A stretch of DNA of 7,797 nt. It comes from an uncultured Bacilli bacterium (GTDB lineage: Bacteria > Bacillota_I > Bacilli_A > RF39 > UBA660). The notes under the pieces were generated by a model. It was not told where the DNA came from, did no database searches, and was given only the letters and a program-made list of their open reading frames with translations. Below, piece after piece: positions 1-5,310 of the stretch. The translations under genes were made by a program, and so were the position numbers. Position 1 is the stretch's first letter. Each line of letters opens with the position of its first letter. The stretch spans positions 1-7,797 of the forward strand of contig CANQAO010000051.1 of assembly GCA_947589375.1 (NCBI GenBank), read 5' to 3'.

Positions 1-2
1 TT

Positions 3-59
3 GATACAATAATCAAATATACTAATTTATCTAAAGCCGAAATAGAAAACTTGAAATAG
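3..59 (+). CDS. 3' end of an upstream gene (partial)
   Basis: Eighteen codons are open from the window edge to a TAG at 57-59, reading DTIIKYTNLSKAEIENLK. A terminator-like hairpin overlaps the stop, which supports a real gene end. The closing pattern (I-x-K-x-T-x-L-S-x-x-E-I-E-x-L) resembles the C-terminus often seen in Rpn-family PD-(D/E)XK nuclease/transposase-like proteins. That family guess rests on very few residues and is only a suggestion. The rest of the gene lies outside the window. Confidence 0.5.
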   Translation, partial: DTIIKYTNLSKAEIENLK

Positions 60-70
60 AGTTTTCTTTT
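44..70 (+). terminator. Intrinsic terminator of the upstream gene
   Basis: The arms AGAAAAC (44-50) and GTTTTCT (61-67) pair perfectly around a 10-nt loop, and T residues follow. The stem is A/T-rich and weak. The stop codon of the upstream partial gene lies in the loop, the same compact design as the terminator at 1613-1639. Confidence 0.5.
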
Positions 71-150
71 TATATATCTTTCGAATATATTACTTATACA
101 TTAAACATAAAAAGAGAATTTCTATGTAAACAAAAAATAAAAGCAATTTT

Positions 151-182
151 TAAATGTCAAATAGATGTTTATAAATGCCAAA
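151..182 (+). repeat. Paired direct repeat upstream of the surface-protein gene
   Basis: TAAATGTCAAA (151-161) and TAAATGCCAAA (172-182) are 11-mers differing at one base. Their starts are 21 bp apart, about two helical turns. They lie just upstream of a TATAAT at 189-194 and about 50 bp before the proposed promoter of the next gene. This fits a binding site for a dimeric regulator, but chance similarity in A/T-rich DNA is a serious alternative. Confidence 0.25.
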
Positions 183-230
183 ACAAAGTATAATAAAGGT
201 AAGATATATCTATGAAAAATAATTGAAATA

Positions 231-254
231 TGATAAAATGTTATTATAAAGGAG
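231..254 (+). promoter_or_regulatory. Extended -10 promoter and RBS of the surface-protein gene
   Basis: TGA-TAAAAT (231-239) fits an extended -10 element (TGn followed by a -10 hexamer). No good -35 box lies 17 nt upstream. The ribosome binding site AAAGGAG (248-254) is 9 nt before the ATG at 264. A second possible -10, TATAAT at 189-194, would give a longer leader. Confidence 0.45.
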
Positions 255-263
255 CTGTTATTT

Positions 264-1622
264 ATGAAGAAAGCTAGCTATATTGATAAAGATGGCAATC
301 CTGTGAATGAACAATTTGAAAGTAAAAAAACATTTTTAAATATTTTCTTTATTATTGGAACAATAGTTCCTTTAATAATTATCGGTTTTCTCATTTATAC
401 AATGGTAGATAATAATAAATGTTCTAAAATATATGATGCAATTAAAAAAGCCACCTTAGAATATATGAAAGATGAAGGAAACACACCAAGTTATGAGGGT
501 GAAAGTACAACAGTAAGTATGAATAAACTTTACACAGAACATTTCTTAAGCAGTGCCAGTACCAATGATCGTATGTGCAGCGGTAAAGTGAAAGCAACTA
601 GGTATAAAAGCAAATTAGTTTATACTTTAGATGTTAATAGTTGTGATACTTGCTCTGTTAATACTCGTTATAATGATTGGAGTGCAGAACTTAGTTATTT
701 ACCAGCTGATAAAACTATTGTGGATGTAATTCCATATTATAATTATTATGAAAGACAAGTTTCGGCTACTGATTGGTCGAAAGATTATACAGCTGATCAA
801 ATAAATAATAAACAATCTAAATATGGTGTTAAAATGCCAAAAGAAGAATTTATAAAGGAACTTCCTGAAGTGCCTAAAGAAGGTAATATTGCCGAAGTTC
901 AACAAGAACAAAAAATACAATATCGTTATAAAGATGCAGAGTGGAAATGGTATGACATTCCCGGAAACTATTCAGAGTTTTCTTCAGAACAACCGGATGG
1001 TTATACAAATAAAGATGAAAACACTAGAATTTATACTTCTTGGACCCAATATTCTTTGGACCATCCAGATGAAAAAGAATATCGAAATATTGAGCAAGCC
1101 ACAGGTTATAAATGTTATTATGAAGAAAATGGTGAAAAAAAATATATAAACAATGGAAAATATACACCATATGCAGATATAGACCATCAAAAATATGACC
1201 ACTGCGATACCGAAACCAGCCCATTATATCGCTATCGTGATGCATTATGGCGTTGGTATAATGGTACGCCTAGACATTATTCATCTTTATATTCGCGAAA
1301 ACCACCAGGTTATAATTATCGTGATGATGGTACTAAACAAGAAACCTTATGGACTGCATGGTCAGATAAGTCAGCCTTAACTTTAGACAATAATAGTTAT
1401 CGCACGGAAGAGACTAGAATCTTAACTAGATACCGATATATATATGAAATTTTATCATTACCGATTTTAGAAAAACCGCTAAATAGACAGGCCTTTACAA
1501 AAGAAATTTCTAAGCAGCTTCAGAACTATGGGGAAGACGAAATTATTACTATTCCCGATTTTGCAACTTTCGAAAATTATAAGATAGAAGTTAGTTATAA
1601 ATTCAAATACCGAAAAAGATGA
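264..1622 (+). CDS. Membrane-anchored surface protein with aromatic repeats, function unknown
   Basis: I do not recognise a named family. The 452-residue product starts at ATG 264 behind AAAGGAG. It has a 23-residue cytoplasmic head, one hydrophobic segment (about 24-48) and no signal-peptidase or prepilin-peptidase site that I can see, so an N-terminal anchor with the rest outside is likely. Residues 53-135 begin with Cys53 and an amphipathic helix, then Cys105 (in C-S-G-K-V) and the pair Cys127/Cys130. This layout recalls the small pseudopilin-like ectodomains common in low-GC Bacillota surface proteins, which is inference. Residues 220-287 and 322-395 are two copies of an aromatic repeat (Y-R-Y-[KR]-D-A-x-W-[KR]-W-Y...P-x-G-Y...W-[TS]-x-[YW]-S). 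Cys284 and Cys314 lie between their cores. A degenerate earlier W-S unit starts at Trp139. The C-terminus is basic (F-K-Y-R-K-R). No LPxTG motif is present. The gene is monocistronic and ends inside a terminator. Confidence 0.8.
   Translation: MKKASYIDKDGNPVNEQFESKKTFLNIFFIIGTIVPLIIIGFLIYTMVDNNKCSKIYDAIKKATLEYMKDEGNTPSYEGESTTVSMNKLYTEHFLSSASTNDRMCSGKVKATRYKSKLVYTLDVNSCDTCSVNTRYNDWSAELSYLPADKTIVDVIPYYNYYERQVSATDWSKDYTADQINNKQSKYGVKMPKEEFIKELPEVPKEGNIAEVQQEQKIQYRYKDAEWKWYDIPGNYSEFSSEQPDGYTNKDENTRIYTSWTQYSLDHPDEKEYRNIEQATGYKCYYEENGEKKYINNGKYTPYADIDHQKYDHCDTETSPLYRYRDALWRWYNGTPRHYSSLYSRKPPGYNYRDDGTKQETLWTAWSDKSALTLDNNSYRTEETRILTRYRYIYEILSLPILEKPLNRQAFTKEISKQLQNYGEDEIITIPDFATFENYKIEVSYKFKYRKR
921..1448 (+). 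repeat. Two divergent copies of an aromatic protein repeat within the surface-protein gene
   Basis: Copy A covers residues 220-287 and copy B residues 322-395, offset by 102-103 residues. They align as Y-R-Y-K-D-A-E-W-K-W-Y (220-230) with Y-R-Y-R-D-A-L-W-R-W-Y (322-332), P-D-G-Y (244-247) with P-P-G-Y (347-350), and a later W-T-x-[YW]-S stretch (260-264 and 363-367). The DNA has diverged, so the duplication is old rather than a fresh tandem array. The start-to-end spacing is irregular, which suggests separately folded modules. Confidence 0.75.
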
Positions 1623-1639
1623 TGTTAAATCATCTTTTT
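1613..1639. terminator. Bidirectional terminator shared by two convergent genes
   Basis: AAAAAGATGAT (1613-1623) and ATCATCTTTTT (1629-1639) form a perfect 11-bp stem around a 5-nt loop. An A-tract on one side and a T-tract on the other let it work in both directions. The TGA stop of the plus-strand gene (1620-1622) is in the left arm. The TAA stop of the minus-strand gene (complement of 1638-1640) overlaps the right arm. Confidence 0.85.
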
Positions 1640-2084
1640 ATAATGGAAAATCATCAACATCAGGATTAAAATAATTTTGATTACGATTAATCGCGTATAT
1701 AGTTTTTATCGTGTCCAAAATTAATTCATTATCCATGTCGCTATTTAAAATATCAGATAAAGATAAAACGCCTGATATTTTTTTATTTTTTGTAATAACT
1801 AATCTTTTTATTTTATGTTTTTTCATAAGTTTAAGCGCTTCTATTACACCTTTATCTTCTTCGATTGTTATGACATTTTGATTCGCATAACTTTTAATTG
1901 GCGATAACCCACTAGCCATATCACACACTAAATCACGATCAGTAACTACCCCATAAAGTTCATTGTTATCCATGATTAAAATAAAACCCACATCCCAAAC
2001 TTTCATTAGATTAGATACAAATAAAATATTATCATCAAGCTCACATGTTATTAAATTTTTAGACATAATATCTTTTATTTTCAC
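1638..2084 (-). CDS. Small two-CBS-domain protein
   Basis: The 148-residue product is essentially one CBS pair: CBS1 about residues 1-57 and CBS2 about 65-120, plus a short C-terminal tail. The start is GTG (complement of 2082-2084), chosen because AGGTGA (complement of 2091-2096) lies 6 nt upstream and the protein then begins directly with the D-I-M-S-K motif usual for CBS1. Each domain ends with the nucleotide-ribose motif G-x-x-[ST]-x-x-D: G45-V-V-T48-D-R-D51 and G105-V-L-S108-L-S-D111. Such stand-alone pairs generally bind adenine nucleotides (AMP, ATP, or c-di-AMP in Bacillota) as cytosolic energy or second-messenger sensors. The ligand and partner cannot be read from the sequence. It is divergent from yunB and convergent with the surface-protein gene, so probably transcribed alone. 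Confidence 0.9.
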   Translation of the reverse strand: MKIKDIMSKNLITCELDDNILFVSNLMKVWDVGFILIMDNNELYGVVTDRDLVCDMASGLSPIKSYANQNVITIEEDKGVIEALKLMKKHKIKRLVITKNKKISGVLSLSDILNSDMDNELILDTIKTIYAINRNQNYFNPDVDDFPL

Positions 2085-2090
2085 TATCAG

Positions 2091-2103
2091 TCACCTAATT
2101 ATA
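2091..2103 (-). promoter_or_regulatory. Likely -10 box and RBS of the CBS-protein gene
   Basis: On the minus strand, TATAAT (complement of 2098-2103) is followed at once by the ribosome binding site AGGTGA (2096-2091) and the GTG start at 2084. No good -35 hexamer is seen. If this -10 is used, the leader is only about 7 nt. A 7-bp inverted repeat, ATCAGTC (2086-2092) and GACTGAT (2109-2115), flanks the -10 and could be an operator. Confidence 0.45.
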
Positions 2104-2131
2104 TTTTGGACTGATTTACTATAGTTATTCA

Positions 2132-2145
2132 TATAAATTAGTATG
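2132..2145 (+). promoter_or_regulatory. Possible -10 box placing the yunB transcript start at its ATG
   Basis: TATAAA (2132-2137) lies 5 nt before the ATG at 2143, and no Shine-Dalgarno sequence precedes that ATG. TTGGAC (2106-2111) could be a -35, but its 20-nt spacing is long. If real, the yunB mRNA would be nearly leaderless. Confidence 0.25.
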
Positions 2146-2922
2146 AGAAGAATTAAAGTTAAAAAACCAAAAACAAATAAATTTACAAAAAGCAATATTT
2201 TAATTATTGGGATTATTTTAATTGTGCTGTTAATTATTGTTATTTTTAACTTTTTAAATAAAAAATCGTCACCAATTATTATGAATTATGCCGAAATGGA
2301 AGCTAAAAAATTATCTAGTATTATCATTAATAAAGCGATTTCTAAACATATTACCGAAAAGGTTGCCAGTACGGAATTGTTTGAAATTACCAAGGAAGAT
2401 AATGGAGAAATTAGATTAGTAGATTTCAACACCACATTAGTTAATAAGTTTCTAACCGAAACGACTAATAGTGTTCAAATGAATTTAAGAAATATTGAAA
2501 AAGGGGATATTGATGCTTTAGAATTTTCCGATAGTGTTTTAACTACTTATGATAAAGAAGATTTAGAAAAAGGTATTATCTATGAAGTCAGTAGTGGCGT
2601 TATTTTTGGTAATCCCTTACTGGCTAATGTTGGTCCTAAAATTCCCGTTAAAATAAATTTAATTGGGGATGCTACTAGCTATGTATCTACAAACCTTAAA
2701 AATTATGGGATAAATAATGCTTTAATTGAAGTTTATGTCAATTTAAAAATAAGTGAAAAAGTAATTTTACCTTTTTATAATAAAACGATTAACGTTGCTA
2801 CTAAAGCGCCAGTAGCTATTAAAGTAGTTACCGGAACCGTCCCGAAATATTATTCTAATGGTCTTAATCAAAGTACACCATCTTTATCGATACCAATCGA
2901 AGAAAAAGAAAAAAATAAATAG
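2143..2922 (+). CDS. yunB: YunB-family sporulation-associated membrane protein
   Basis: The 259-residue product has a basic N-terminus (about 1-18), one transmembrane segment (about 19-41) and an extracytoplasmic remainder. It matches the YunB family in its most conserved part: N-P-L-L-A-N-V-G-P-K-I-P-V-K from residue 157, Y-G-I-N-N-A-L-I-E-V-Y-V around 188-198, and a C-terminal G-x-V-P-K-Y-Y. Length is close to the Bacillus subtilis protein. In B. subtilis, yunB belongs to the mother-cell sporulation programme, and its biochemical role is not known to me. An in-frame TAA at 2134-2136 leaves ATG 2143 as the only sensible start, yet no ribosome binding site precedes it. yutD follows with no terminator between, so readthrough is possible. 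The family call is strong, but whether this organism sporulates cannot be told here. Confidence 0.88.
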   Translation: MRRIKVKKPKTNKFTKSNILIIGIILIVLLIIVIFNFLNKKSSPIIMNYAEMEAKKLSSIIINKAISKHITEKVASTELFEITKEDNGEIRLVDFNTTLVNKFLTETTNSVQMNLRNIEKGDIDALEFSDSVLTTYDKEDLEKGIIYEVSSGVIFGNPLLANVGPKIPVKINLIGDATSYVSTNLKNYGINNALIEVYVNLKISEKVILPFYNKTINVATKAPVAIKVVTGTVPKYYSNGLNQSTPSLSIPIEEKEKNK

Positions 2923-2931
2923 TGAAAAATA

Positions 2932-2951
2932 TGTTATAATGTAAGAGGTGG
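2932..2951 (+). promoter_or_regulatory. Extended -10 promoter and RBS of yutD
   Basis: TGT-TATAAT (2932-2940) is a good extended -10. No -35 hexamer is seen at the right distance. The ribosome binding site AGAGGTGG (2944-2951) overlaps the expected transcription start near 2947. The leader would then be only about 10 nt. Confidence 0.55.
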
Positions 2952-2956
2952 TGCAA

Positions 2957-3241
2957 ATGAAAAAAATACATATTAATAATAAAGAATATGAACTTATTAA
3001 AGAATATCGCGATGGCTTTGATCAAACTGAAGTAGAAAACAAATTAACTGAATATTTTGACCCTTACGATTATATCTTAGGCGATTGGGCTTATGGAAAA
3101 CTTCGTTTAAAAGGTTTTTGTGCGAAAAATAATAAATTATTTAAAGATATCAATGACTATGATAACATTGATGATTACATCAAAAACAACTGCGCCTATA
3201 ATTGTAAATATTTTATCTTAAAAAGAATTATAGATAAATAA
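2957..3241 (+). CDS. yutD: YutD-family protein (DUF1027)
   Basis: The 94-residue soluble protein matches the YutD family over its length: Y-E-L-I-K-E-Y-R-D-G-F-D at 11-22, Y-D-Y-I-L-G-D-W at 37-44, L-R-L-K-G-F at 49-54, and the C-terminal C79-x-x-x-C83-K-Y-F-I-L-K. The family is small, conserved in Bacilli and of undefined function. The conserved Cys pair suggests a redox or metal role, which is inference. ATG 2957 is chosen because AGAGGTGG ends 5 nt before it. An in-frame GTG at 2948 lies inside that ribosome binding site and is unlikely. In Bacillus, yutD sits in the same general neighbourhood as yunB, so the pairing here looks ancestral. Confidence 0.9.
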   Translation: MKKIHINNKEYELIKEYRDGFDQTEVENKLTEYFDPYDYILGDWAYGKLRLKGFCAKNNKLFKDINDYDNIDDYIKNNCAYNCKYFILKRIIDK

Positions 3242-3248
3242 CGCCTTA

Positions 3249-3289
3249 TTGACAAGTGTTTAAAACACACATATAATGAGAATGGGTGG
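3249..3289 (+). promoter_or_regulatory. Consensus sigma-A promoter and RBS of the Nudix/winged-helix regulator
   Basis: TTGACA (3249-3254) and TATAAT (3272-3277) are both perfect consensus hexamers with the ideal 17-nt spacer. It is the strongest promoter in the window. The ribosome binding site GGGTGG (3284-3289) lies at about the expected transcript start, so the leader is about 10 nt before ATG 3294. A strong promoter on a regulator gene implies that something holds it down, and the inverted repeat in the spacer is the obvious candidate. Confidence 0.85.
3256..3268. promoter_or_regulatory. Candidate operator: perfect inverted repeat inside the promoter spacer
   Basis: GTGTTT (3256-3261) and AAACAC (3263-3268) form a perfect 6-bp inverted repeat around one A, wholly between the -35 and -10 boxes. 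A repressor bound there would block RNA polymerase. The gene encodes a DNA-binding protein, and NrtR-type regulators commonly bind palindromes, so autoregulation is the simplest reading. I cannot match this to a published NrtR motif from memory. Confidence 0.5.
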
Positions 3290-3293
3290 TATT

Positions 3294-3965
3294 ATGGAAC
3301 TTAAAAATCCTTTATATCAAAATATTGGTATCCATGTTATCAATACAATTTTTACGATTGATAAAGGCCAAGTCAAAGTTTTACTTATTAAAAGAACTAA
3401 TGAACCATATAAAGGCATGTGGTCATTAGTTGGTGGGACCATGTATAACAATGAAAAACTTATCGATGCTGCCGCTAGAGAATTAAAAGAAAAGGCCAAC
3501 ATTGAAAATATAAAGTTAATAAAATCGGAAATATTTGATGATTTAAAGCGCTCCCCACTTTTACGAATGATAGCTGTCAGTTATATTGGTATGGTTGATA
3601 TTGATAAAGTAAATGTGATGAAAAAAACTACCAAAACTAGTGATGCTGAATGGTTTAGTTTAGATAATATTCCCACTTTAGCTTATGATCACAATGAAAT
3701 TTTAACTTCTAGTACCGAAAAATTAAAAGATTTAATTTTAACATCCGATATTTTAAAAACTTTATATCCTAAAGGTTTTACCATTCCCGAAATTCATAAA
3801 GTGTTTGAAAGTGTTTTAGATAAAAAGTTAGATCGTCGTAATTTTCGCAAAAAATTACTTTCATCAGGACTTATAGTTGATACTAATAAAACTATAAATT
3901 TCGAAGGACGAAAGCCTGCTAAGTTATATAAATTTAATGCGAAAAAAGATAAAAAACTATTTTAA
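3294..3965 (+). CDS. NrtR-like transcriptional regulator: degenerate Nudix domain plus winged helix
   Basis: The 223-residue product starts at ATG 3294. An earlier in-frame ATG at 3276 overlaps the -10 box and cannot be the start. Residues 8-150 are a Nudix fold. The Nudix box runs G48-x5-E54-x7-R62-E63-L-K-E66-K67-A-N69-I, so the usual second Glu of E-E-x-G is Lys67 and the Gly is Asn69. Loss of that metal-binding Glu argues for ligand sensing over hydrolysis. Residues 155-214 match the NrtR-type winged helix: Y158-P-K-G-F, E-I-H-K-V-F-E, a R-R-N-F-R-K-K-L recognition segment, and G205-R-K-P-A-K-L-Y-K-F. NrtR proteins control NAD metabolism genes, often sensing ADP-ribose. Relatives control sugar use, so the effector here is open. 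No target gene is adjacent. The terminator at 4113-4143 probably ends this transcript. Confidence 0.9.
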   Translation: MELKNPLYQNIGIHVINTIFTIDKGQVKVLLIKRTNEPYKGMWSLVGGTMYNNEKLIDAAARELKEKANIENIKLIKSEIFDDLKRSPLLRMIAVSYIGMVDIDKVNVMKKTTKTSDAEWFSLDNIPTLAYDHNEILTSSTEKLKDLILTSDILKTLYPKGFTIPEIHKVFESVLDKKLDRRNFRKKLLSSGLIVDTNKTINFEGRKPAKLYKFNAKKDKKLF

Positions 3966-4112
3966 TTATATAAAATTGATTTGAAATTATGATTGGACAA
4001 ATCCAAGGTATTAGGTTATGATTTTAATGCATAAGTGAAAAATTATGCATAAAATGTTATAGCCGCTATTGTCAAAAGCGGTGAAATTCCAGAAATTGAG
4101 ACTTAAAAAAGT
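3966..4112 (+). other. Intergenic stretch with hairpins and a possible decayed reading frame
   Basis: No intact gene is present. Three small hairpins can form: TTGGA/TCCAA (3993-3997 and 4002-4006), ATGCATAA/TTATGCAT (4027-4034 and 4043-4050) and CCGCT/AGCGG (4063-4067 and 4077-4081). One frame reads LDKSKVLGYDFNA (3993-4031), stop, VKNYA, stop, then NVIAAIVKSGEIPEIET (4053-4103) and a TAA at 4104-4106, just before a terminator. The last stretch has protein-like composition and higher G+C than its surroundings. It may be the tail of a dead gene, the 3' untranslated region of the regulator gene, or a small structured RNA. I recognise no known riboswitch. Confidence 0.35.
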
Positions 4113-4143
4113 ATAGCTAGAAAATTCTAGCTATTTTTCTTTT
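4113..4143 (+). terminator. Intrinsic terminator before prfB
   Basis: ATAGCTAGA (4113-4121) pairs with TCTAGCTAT (4126-4134) around a 4-nt loop, and TTTTTCTTTT ends at 4143. It should stop transcription from the regulator gene and isolate the prfB operon. Confidence 0.85.
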
Positions 4144-4185
4144 AAATAGTTTCTTTGGTAATTTTATGAAATACTCTTTATTAGC

Positions 4186-4230
4186 TTTAAAAAAAATAAA
4201 TAAAATGTTATAATGAATAAAGATAGGAGG
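4186..4230 (+). promoter_or_regulatory. Promoter and RBS of the prfB-yitT-ftsEX operon
   Basis: TTTAAA (4186-4191) is a weak -35. TATAAT (4209-4214) follows after 17 nt and carries an upstream TG (4206-4207), making it an extended -10. AGGAGG (4225-4230) is a strong ribosome binding site 7 nt before ATG 4238. No other promoter-like signal is visible before ftsE or ftsX, so the four genes are probably cotranscribed. Confidence 0.65.
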
Positions 4231-4237
4231 CTAGAAT

Positions 4238-5309
4238 ATGGAACTTAAAGAATTATTAGAAATTTATAACAACTATCAAACTAGAATTAATGATTTATGG
4301 AGGTCTCTTTGACACAAATGAAAATCAAAACCATTTAAAAGAATTAGATGAACAAATGAAAGACGAAAACTTTTGGAATGATAAAAGAAAAAGTGAAAAT
4401 ATTATTTCCGAGTATAATAGTCTTAATAGTCTATTTAAAAAGACTCAAGAGTTAAAAGAAGAAATTGAACTTTATAATGAACTCCTTAAAGAAGATCAAA
4501 GTGAAGCTTTAAAGGCTATAGAAGACTTTGATCAGCGTCTTTCTGATTTAGAAATACAAATAATGTTAAATGACCCTTATGATAAAAACGATGCTGTTTT
4601 AGAAATTCATTCCGGGGCTGGCGGAACCGAAGCTTGTGATTGGGCTAATATGCTTTATCGTATGTATTCTAGATGGTGTGAAAAACAGCATTACAAATTA
4701 GAAGAAATCGACAAACAAGAAGGCTTAGAAGCTGGTATAAAAAGCATTTCTTTAATTGTTAAAGGGCATAATGCTTATGGATATTTAAAAGGTGAAAAAG
4801 GCATTCATCGGTTAGTTAGAATCTCCCCTTTTGATAGTAATAAACGAAGACATACTTCTTTTGCCGCTGTTGAAGTTACTCCAGTTATCGATGAAAGTGT
4901 TGATTTAGATATCGATGAAAAAGATTTAAGAATTGATGTGTATCGTAGTTCTGGTCCAGGTGGTCAAGGCGTTAATACGACCGATAGTGCGGTTCGAATT
5001 ACGCACTTACCTACCAAAATAGTAGTCACTTGTCAAAGTGAAAGAAGCCAGATACAAAATAAAGAAAGATGTATGCAGATTCTTAAAAGTAAACTTCTAA
5101 AAATTAAAGAAGATGAAAAAAATTTGGAACTTCAAAAACTTAAAGGCGATCAAAAAGAAATTAATTTTGGTTCTCAAATTAGAAGCTATGTTATGTGTCC
5201 TTATACTTTAGTTAAGGATCACCGAACGAATGCCGAAGATGTTAATGTAAATAAAGTATTAGATGGCGATATTGATAAATTTATAAAAGAATATTTAAAG
5301 GAGAATTAA
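4238..5309 (+). CDS. prfB: Peptide chain release factor 2, made by programmed +1 frameshift
   Basis: RF2 reads UGA and UAA in the ribosomal A site and triggers hydrolysis of peptidyl-tRNA. The first 24 codons from ATG 4238 (start M-E-L-K-E-L-L) end at an in-frame TGA (4310-4312). After skipping T4310, reading resumes at GAC 4311 and gives a 356-residue protein, close to the usual length of about 365. Ser-Pro-Phe at 196-198 is the RF2 stop-codon tripeptide. GGQ at 241-243 is the catalytic motif, within S-S-G-P-G-G-Q. Ser237 sits where most bacterial RF2s have Ser or Ala. The start is set by AGGAGG at 4225-4230. Frameshifting makes the gene self-limiting: abundant RF2 terminates at codon 25, scarce RF2 allows the shift. 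First gene of an operon with a YitT-family gene and ftsEX, 1 nt before the next ATG. Confidence 0.97.
4299..4313 (+). promoter_or_regulatory. prfB programmed +1 frameshift site
   Basis: The elements are an internal Shine-Dalgarno-like GGAGG (4299-4303), a 3-nt spacer TCT, the slippery Leu codon CTT (4307-4309), and TGA followed by C (4310-4313). This is the canonical prfB layout with the same 3-nt spacing as in E. coli. The Leu tRNA slips from CTT to TTT, and GAC (Asp) is read next. Confidence 0.96.
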
Positions 5310-5310
5310 T

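Noticed and set aside
699..1380. Short open frames on both strands within the surface-protein gene
   Set aside because: They lack ribosome binding sites and sensible protein composition. They are shadows of the real frame in A/T-rich DNA.
2948..2956. GTG 2948 as the yutD start
   Set aside because: It lies inside the AGAGGTGG ribosome binding site that serves ATG 2957, and the family N-terminus fits the later start.
3276..3293. In-frame ATG at 3276 as the start of the NrtR-like gene
   Set aside because: This ATG overlaps the TATAAT box (3272-3277), so it is not expected in the mRNA. ATG 3294 has GGGTGG in front of it.
3966..4230. Riboswitch or T-box upstream of prfB
   Set aside because: I found none of the conserved cores I could recall (TPP, preQ1, fluoride, purine, T-box). 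The terminator at 4113-4143 lies upstream of the prfB promoter rather than in its leader.
4290..5309. Starting the RF2 gene at ATG 4290 without a frameshift
   Set aside because: No ribosome binding site precedes 4290. A strong AGGAGG precedes ATG 4238, and the complete canonical frameshift site joins the two frames into a normal-length RF2.
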